NCBI GenBank assembly: GCA_007136055.1
Contig: SLHT01000086.1
Span: 1 to 9,378, forward strand
DNA from: Syntrophomonadaceae bacterium
Lineage (GTDB): Bacteria; Bacillota; Dethiobacteria; DTU022
Length of the DNA: 9,378 bases
Direction of reading: 5' to 3'
The notes beneath the pieces were generated by a model. That model was not told the DNA's origin, searched no databases, and saw only the letters and a list, made by a program, of their open reading frames with translations. A program made the position numbers and the translations under genes. This document shows positions 5,532 to 9,378 of this stretch, in pieces (the stretch's first letter is position 1; each line of letters starts with the position of its first letter).

Positions 5532-6281
5532 TCAGATACCGAGCGGACAAAAGTGGTTAAGACCCAATAATCGAGCCGGGCCGGCAATGGTAGTTCCGAA
5601 AAAGATAACCGGTTTTTTCAGTTCAAGAAATTGATCAATTGTGCCGTTAATGATGGTGCTGCCCGTAACCAGTAATAAGTCACACCACTTTTCCAGCTCA
5701 CTAACCGAGTATCCCTCTGTTTCCACGAGAGTATCATTGAATCTTTTTTCTTTATTCTGCTGATCAAGATCTACTATTCGCAGGGAAAAAACAGCGGAAA
5801 GCGCTTCGGCCATTGCCGGTTGCAAACCGACCATGGCAATTTTAGGCCTGCCGTAACGGCCAGAGATTTCTTCTACCAGATAGCTGCTGCACAACCGCGG
5901 GCCGGAATCCTTGCAATGAATAGTCCCTTCAATTTTATTAATACTGCGCAACAAAGCATTTAAAGAGGCCACAACCGCTGCCCGATTAAAATTATTAACC
6001 GGGAGAAGCTTTAGAATGTTTTCCACAGTTCCCGCAAAATTTCCCGGGCAGTCTGTAAAAGCCTGTCCGGCGAACCCTGCAATTTCCGCCTGCATCAGCT
6101 TTTCTTTGCCTTTCTGAAGAGGGAAGTCATCCCTCCCGGGGTCACCGAGAGCTTCTTCAGAAGTGAGAGTCCGGCAGGCTATATTTACCTTAAGCAAAGA
6201 CAAATTCCTATTTTTTAACAGATTCGCAATGTGCGGATCCAGTGCTGCAAATACTCTGGGCACCCAACTATAATCGTTCAT
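5532..6281 (-). CDS. DUF364 protein (PF04016, putative heavy-metal chelation)
   Basis: 249 residues. The family has an enolase-N-like region followed by a Rossmann-like domain forming a cleft, proposed from a Desulfitobacterium structure to act in heavy-metal chelation; its actual reaction is unknown. Here the N-terminal half (to about 140) carries ALNALLRSIN, and the C-terminal domain shows IAMVGLQPAMAEAL (strand-turn-helix), DLLLVTGSTIINGTIDQFL and PVIFFGTTIAGPARLLG, the family's TGST.NGT and G.T..GPA motifs. The start is ATG at 6281 with GGGGAGG 8 nt upstream; TTG at 6287 is too close to that site. It is divergent from tupABC, which supports a metal-oxyanion role. No signal peptide, so cytoplasmic. 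Confidence 0.85.
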   Translation of the reverse strand: MNDYSWVPRVFAALDPHIANLLKNRNLSLLKVNIACRTLTSEEALGDPGRDDFPLQKGKEKLMQAEIAGFAGQAFTDCPGNFAGTVENILKLLPVNNFNRAAVVASLNALLRSINKIEGTIHCKDSGPRLCSSYLVEEISGRYGRPKIAMVGLQPAMAEALSAVFSLRIVDLDQQNKEKRFNDTLVETEGYSVSELEKWCDLLLVTGSTIINGTIDQFLELKKPVIFFGTTIAGPARLLGLNHFCPLGI

Positions 6282-6385
6282 TAACAAAACCTCCCCATAA
6301 AGTATAACTCAAATGGCAGCGGAAAAGCTAATTTTGACCTGCTATTTCACCGTTCTTTAATATTTAATATTTATTGCGCATATAC

Positions 6386-6414
6386 TTGACCTTAGCCAGA
6401 GTATATAATAAAAT
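6386..6414 (+). promoter_or_regulatory. Promoter of the tupABC operon
   Basis: -35 TTGACC (6386-6391), 17-bp spacer, -10 TAAAAT (6409-6414); start expected near 6421. An AT-rich block with two AATATTT copies (about 6358-6372) lies just upstream and could be an UP element or a binding site shared with the divergent DUF364 gene. An overlapping TATAAT at 6404-6409 has only 12 bp to the same -35 and is less likely. Confidence 0.7.
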
Positions 6415-6440
6415 GCAAATGAAATTAAATTGCACAAAGA

Positions 6441-6600
6441 TAACCTTCGATCCATTTCTTCTAAGGCGAAAAATACGCTATGAAGAATGGACGACAGGGT
6501 CCAGTTGGAAACGACTGCGCCTCCCGTTGCGGAAAGAAGGGTCGATAGCAGGCTTAATTATCGCATTTTCCAACGGGAATTGCGATTTTTATTTTCCAAA
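6441..6600 (+). promoter_or_regulatory. Candidate molybdenum/tungsten-cofactor (Moco/Tuco-like) riboswitch controlling tupABC
   Basis: The roughly 200-nt untranslated leader of tupA is highly structured. A closing helix P1 forms between TCGAT(CC) (6447-6453) and (GG)GTCGA (6539-6545). Inside it, CCATT-T-CTTC (6452-6461) pairs with GAAGAATGG (6482-6490), and CAGTTG-GAAA-CGACTG (6502-6517) is a hairpin with a GNRA tetraloop, followed by GCCTCCC (6519-6525). A GNRA loop, a GCCTCCC-like segment and a multi-branched core recall the Moco RNA motif, and control of tungstate or molybdate transport is a known setting for it. TCCCGTTG (6522-6529) is fully complementary to CAACGGGA (6571-6578) in the downstream terminator, giving an aptamer/antiterminator/terminator switch. 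Class assignment is from memory of the consensus; the switch architecture itself is directly visible. Confidence 0.62.
6560..6595 (+). terminator. Intrinsic terminator in the tupA leader (expression platform)
   Basis: ATCGCA-TTTTCC (6560-6571) pairs with GGGAAT-TGCGAT (6575-6586) around the short loop AAC, twelve positions with one U-U mismatch and one U-G, followed by TTTTTATTTT. It ends about 30 nt before tupA, so it can only act as a regulated attenuator of the operon. Its upper stem competes with TCCCGTTG at 6522-6529. Confidence 0.88.
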
Positions 6601-6626
6601 CTAAAGTTTGAACGGTGGTGCATAAA

Positions 6627-7487
6627 GTGGTTCACGGGAAGAATAACAGCAAGTTTCCGGGCTTTTTTTTAATCACCATTGCTTTCCTGGTTTTAACTGC
6701 CGGATGCATCAGGGAAGGAAACAACCGGAATGAGGCAGGCATGGAACACTTCATACGCCTGGCTACTACAACCAGCACTTACGATTCAGGGTTGCTCGAC
6801 TATATTAACCCGGTGTTTGCCGAACAAACCGGCATTACTGTCCAGGTTGTTTCTCAGGGAACCGGAGCAGCACTGGAAACAGGCCGGCGCGGGGATACTG
6901 ATGTTTTACTTGTCCACGATCGGGAATCTGAATTGGCCATGGTAAAAGAAGGGTATTTTGTAAACCGATTTGATCTGATGTATAACACTTTCATCATAAT
7001 TGGCCCTGCTGATGATCCGGCCAAAATCAGGACCGCCAGATCAGCTAAAGAAGCATACACTCTGATTGCCGACTCGGGCAGCAAGTTCATTTCACGCGGG
7101 GACAATTCAGGAACCCACCGCATGGAAGAAAAGCTCTGGAACAAAACAGAAATTGAAACAACGGACAGAAACTGGTATTACTCCATAGGGCAGGGCATGG
7201 GCGATACCCTGCGCTTTGCAAATGAAGTGCTCGGTTACACCCTAACCGACAGAGGCACTTATGAAGCAGCAAAGGCAAACCTGGATCTTGAGGTTTTGTT
7301 CGAAGAGGATCCCACCCTGTATAATCATTATGGAGTTATGGCAGTAAACCCTGACAAACACGGTCATGTAAAATATGATGATGCGATGAAATATATCCTG
7401 TTCCTGGTTTCAGAACAGGGACAAGACTTGATTGAATCATACCAGGTAAACGGAATAACTTTATTTTTCCCGGACAAACAGAAATAA
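6627..7487 (+). CDS. tupA: Tungstate ABC transporter substrate-binding lipoprotein TupA
   Basis: 286 residues from the chosen start. TupA captures tungstate outside the membrane with very high affinity and hands it to TupB. The N terminus is a lipoprotein signal: a short basic region, hydrophobic FFLITIAFLVL, then lipobox LTAGC with the lipidated Cys at 27. The mature protein shows the TupA oxyanion motif ATTTSTYDSGLL (TTTS at 47-50), later SQGTGAALETGRRGDTDVLLVH and FISRGDNSGTHRMEE, all characteristic of TupA rather than ModA or WtpA. I prefer GTG at 6627, where GGTGGTG (6614-6620) is 6-8 nt upstream as ribosome binding site; GTG codons at 6615 and 6618 lie within that site and would add four or three residues. 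First gene of tupABC, behind an attenuator. Confidence 0.95.
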   Translation: MVHGKNNSKFPGFFLITIAFLVLTAGCIREGNNRNEAGMEHFIRLATTTSTYDSGLLDYINPVFAEQTGITVQVVSQGTGAALETGRRGDTDVLLVHDRESELAMVKEGYFVNRFDLMYNTFIIIGPADDPAKIRTARSAKEAYTLIADSGSKFISRGDNSGTHRMEEKLWNKTEIETTDRNWYYSIGQGMGDTLRFANEVLGYTLTDRGTYEAAKANLDLEVLFEEDPTLYNHYGVMAVNPDKHGHVKYDDAMKYILFLVSEQGQDLIESYQVNGITLFFPDKQK

Positions 7488-7518
7488 CGGACCCGGCATA
7501 ACTAAGGGAGGCTAGTTT

Positions 7519-8217
7519 TTGTATCAACTTTTAGAAGGAATTATAGAAGCGTTTCGTTTGATTATCTCCCTGGATGCCAACCTTTTACAAATTGTTTTCC
7601 TGTCACTTCGTGTTTCAGGGCTGGCGATCATTACCGGAACACTGTTCGGCGTGCCGCTGGGGGCTCTGTTGGGCTTGAGGCCGGAAAACAAAACCCGCCT
7701 TATAAGCAAATTGATTTTCACTTTTATGGGCACACCTCCCGTGGTAGCCGGCCTGCTGATTTATTTACTGATATCACGAATGGGGCCCTTCGGCGTTTTA
7801 GGCTTGATCTATACACCTACGGCAATGATTATTGCCCAGGTAACACTGGCCACTCCTATTATTGCCGGCCTGACAATGATCGGTGTTCGTTCGAAAGGTG
7901 CCTCTGTAATTGAAACAGCCCAATCGCTTGGCGCAGGCCACGGGCTGGTGATCTGGACAGTAATAAAGGAATCGCGAATCGCTATTCTGGGGGCAATAAT
8001 CACCGGGTTTGGGCGGATTATTGCCGAAGTCGGCGCAGTAATGATTGTGGGCGGCAACATTGCAGGCCAGACCAGGGTTATGACCACGGCTATAGTTCTT
8101 GAAACCCGTAAGGGCAACTTCGAGCTGGCCATCGGCCTTGGAGTTATTCTTCTAATCATTTCCTTTTTCATTAATTCTTTTTTATATAACATTCAAAGGG
8201 GAGGGAACAGCAATTAA
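7519..8217 (+). CDS. tupB: Tungstate ABC transporter permease TupB
   Basis: 232 residues, a typical MetI/CysW-like permease. Hydrophobic segments near residues 22-50, 65-85, 95-120, 155-178 and 203-223 suggest five to six membrane passes. The ATPase-coupling EAA loop is visible as ETAQSLGAGHGLVIWTVI (about 133-150) with its conserved G, followed by AILGAIITGFGRIIAEVGAVMIVGGNI, a hallmark of Mo/W permeases. The start is TTG at 7519 with AAGGGAGG 7 nt upstream; no in-frame ATG lies nearby. It follows tupA by 31 bp and ends next to tupC. Confidence 0.95.
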   Translation: MYQLLEGIIEAFRLIISLDANLLQIVFLSLRVSGLAIITGTLFGVPLGALLGLRPENKTRLISKLIFTFMGTPPVVAGLLIYLLISRMGPFGVLGLIYTPTAMIIAQVTLATPIIAGLTMIGVRSKGASVIETAQSLGAGHGLVIWTVIKESRIAILGAIITGFGRIIAEVGAVMIVGGNIAGQTRVMTTAIVLETRKGNFELAIGLGVILLIISFFINSFLYNIQRGGNSN

Positions 8218-8230
8218 TAGTGAGCAGACA

Positions 8231-8953
8231 ATGGTAAAAATGACCGGGATAAGAAAGAAGTATGACCATGAAGTGCTTAGTATCGATTCCCTAACCCTGC
8301 AGAAAGGGAAGATTTACGGCCTGATCGGCCCCAGTGGAGCAGGCAAGAGCACCCTGCTTAGAATCATTAACCTGCTAACGCCTCCTGACAGCGGTTCACT
8401 TTATTTCCAAGGGCTGTCAATCCCGTCAAATGGTGCAGCACGTCTAAGCCTGCAGCGCAGGATGACACTGGTTTTCCAGAAAACCCACCTGTTTAGAGAA
8501 ACTGTCTGGAAAAACGTTGCTTATGGTCTGCAGGCTCGTAATTACAGCCGCATTGAAATAAAAATACGGGTCGACAAGCTTCTCGAACAGGTAGGGATGA
8601 AAGATCTGGCTTACCGCCGCGCCGACACTTTATCGGGCGGGGAAGCTCAGCGGGTAGCTATCGCAAGAGCTGTCGCATTTGATCCGGAACTGCTGCTGCT
8701 GGATGAACCGACAGCAAACCTTGATCCCTTTAATATTGAACTGATCGAGAATATGATCGTCAAAATGAACAAGTCAAAATCAATTACAGTTGTTATAGTT
8801 ACTCACAATGTTTTCCAGGCCCGCCGTATTGCCGGTGAAGTAATCTTTCTTGACAGGGGCAGGGTTGTTGAAACGGGGCCGACAGAGAAGATTTTTACCG
8901 AACCGGAACAGGAAAAAACCCGCCTTTATGTTGAGGGGCGAATGATTTATTAG
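8231..8953 (+). CDS. tupC: Tungstate ABC transporter ATP-binding protein TupC
   Basis: 240 residues. It powers TupB by ATP hydrolysis on the cytoplasmic side. Walker A GPSGAGKST is at 33-41, the Q-loop glutamine at 83 (VFQ), the signature LSGGE at 134-138, Walker B LLLLDEP at 154-160 with catalytic Glu159, and the switch His at 192 (VTHN). There is no C-terminal TOBE regulatory domain, as expected for TupC and unlike ModC. The ATG at 8231 lacks a good ribosome binding site. A strong GGGGAGGG (8198-8205) lies instead 7 nt before an in-frame ATT (8213), which overlaps the tupB stop; that codon may be the real start, adding six residues. Confidence 0.95.
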   Translation: MVKMTGIRKKYDHEVLSIDSLTLQKGKIYGLIGPSGAGKSTLLRIINLLTPPDSGSLYFQGLSIPSNGAARLSLQRRMTLVFQKTHLFRETVWKNVAYGLQARNYSRIEIKIRVDKLLEQVGMKDLAYRRADTLSGGEAQRVAIARAVAFDPELLLLDEPTANLDPFNIELIENMIVKMNKSKSITVVIVTHNVFQARRIAGEVIFLDRGRVVETGPTEKIFTEPEQEKTRLYVEGRMIY

Positions 8954-8968
8954 CTGAAATAACTGCTC

Positions 8969-9005
8969 CAGGTAAAAAGCTGTTTAAAGGATATCTTTTT
9001 ACCTG
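8969..9005. other. Perfect 11-bp stem-loop downstream of tupC
   Basis: CAGGTAAAAAG (8969-8979) and CTTTTTACCTG (8995-9005) are exact inverted repeats around a 15-base loop. It begins 15 bp after the tupC stop, in the spacer between convergent genes, so it probably ends or protects the tupABC transcript. No T-run follows on either strand; only the 3' arm is T-rich. It is therefore not a standard intrinsic terminator. Confidence 0.55.
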
Positions 9006-9121
9006 TAAAATAAACAAATCTAGTTTAAATTCTCGTGAGAACACGTTAGCTGTAAAAGTTATAAAAGTTTGCTTTTTAGCAGCAATTCAAATGCCCTTCT
9101 TAATCAGCGCATATAAAATTA

Positions 9122-9378
9122 TTACTTTTTCAGTACCGCCCTGGCAAAGGTGCGGTTAACATCTTTGATCTCTACCTTAACTACCTGGCCGACTTTTTCT
9201 CCCGCCCCTTCCACGTTGATCACAAAACCCTGGATGCGGGCTATACCGTGGCCGGGGTTGGTCGAGTGCTGCTCTTCAATGGCCAGTTCCAAGACCTCCC
9301 CTGCTTTTGCCGGCAGGGCCAGGGCTTTGATCTCTTTGTGGCTGCCACGGGCAACTATACGGTACTGCTCGATATGAA
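9122..9378 (-). CDS. TRAM-domain protein, C-terminal part (runs off the window edge)
   Basis: The last 84 codons of a minus-strand gene, ending with TAA at 9122-9124; the start lies beyond the right edge. The residues read HIEQYRIVARGSHKEIKAL, then a conserved block HGIARIQGFVINVEGAGEKV and VKVEIKDVNRTFARAVLKK. GxGIARIxGFVxxVxGAxxGxxVxVxIxxVxRxFAxA is the TRAM beta-barrel pattern, a tRNA/rRNA-binding module found in MiaB-type and RumA-type enzymes and in small stand-alone proteins. The domain lies at the very C terminus. The codons fit this frame well and the 228-bp open frame on the other strand is its shadow. Which protein it belongs to cannot be told from this piece. Confidence 0.85.
   Translation of the reverse strand, partial: HIEQYRIVARGSHKEIKALALPAKAGEVLELAIEEQHSTNPGHGIARIQGFVINVEGAGEKVGQVVKVEIKDVNRTFARAVLKK

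Noticed and set aside
6374..6672. Two overlapping short plus-strand frames before tupA
   Set aside because: They span the promoter, the riboswitch-like folds and the terminator; no ribosome binding site and no leader-peptide codon pattern.
9030..9041. Palindrome TTCTCGTGAGAA in the spacer after tupC
   Set aside because: Short, no promoter next to it and not a match to a regulator site I can name with confidence.
1..9378. CRISPR array, prophage, integrase or toxin-antitoxin system
   Set aside because: No spaced direct repeats and no genes of these kinds on either strand; the region is core housekeeping plus a metal transport locus.

Overview
The window looks like chromosomal DNA of an anaerobic Gram-positive bacterium of the Clostridia / Peptococcaceae type. 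The evidence is the conserved gene string rplU-rpmA-obg-nadD-yqeK-rsfS, a T-box leader, strong GGAGG-type ribosome binding sites with frequent TTG/GTG starts, and a tungstate importer. No species is assigned.

Left and middle (about 5393 down to 1, all minus strand): a housekeeping operon starts at a near-consensus promoter (TTGACA-17-TAAAAT, 5365-5393). It encodes ribosomal protein L21 behind a hairpin that overlaps its Shine-Dalgarno, ribosomal protein L27, a GC-rich attenuator-like hairpin, the ribosome-assembly GTPase Obg, the NAD enzyme NadD, a small RRM RNA-binding protein, the HD hydrolase YqeK, the ribosome silencing factor RsfS and a ThiF/MoeB-like E1 enzyme. Just after the ThiF-like gene a perfect sigma-A promoter (TTGACA-17-TATAAT) drives a T-box leader. 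Its specifier reads most simply as CUC (Leu), so the gene beyond the left edge is probably leuS. A complete tRNA-Ala(GGC) gene lies inside this leader, between the aptamer and the antiterminator, on the same strand. This is the most unusual thing in the window.

Right part (5532-8953): a tungsten locus. A DUF364 (PF04016, putative heavy-metal chelation) gene on the minus strand is divergent from tupA-tupB-tupC, an ABC importer for tungstate. Between its promoter and tupA, the tupA mRNA has a structured leader with a GNRA-capped hairpin, a GCCTCCC segment, a closing P1 helix, a strong intrinsic terminator and a matching antiterminator pairing. This suggests a molybdenum/tungsten-cofactor-type riboswitch controlling tungstate uptake.

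Between the two blocks (5398-5520) lies a 123-bp element with imperfect terminal inverted repeats that could be a MITE remnant. The right edge (9122-9378, minus) holds the C-terminal end of a TRAM-domain protein, convergent with tupC and separated from it by a spacer with a perfect 11-bp stem-loop.
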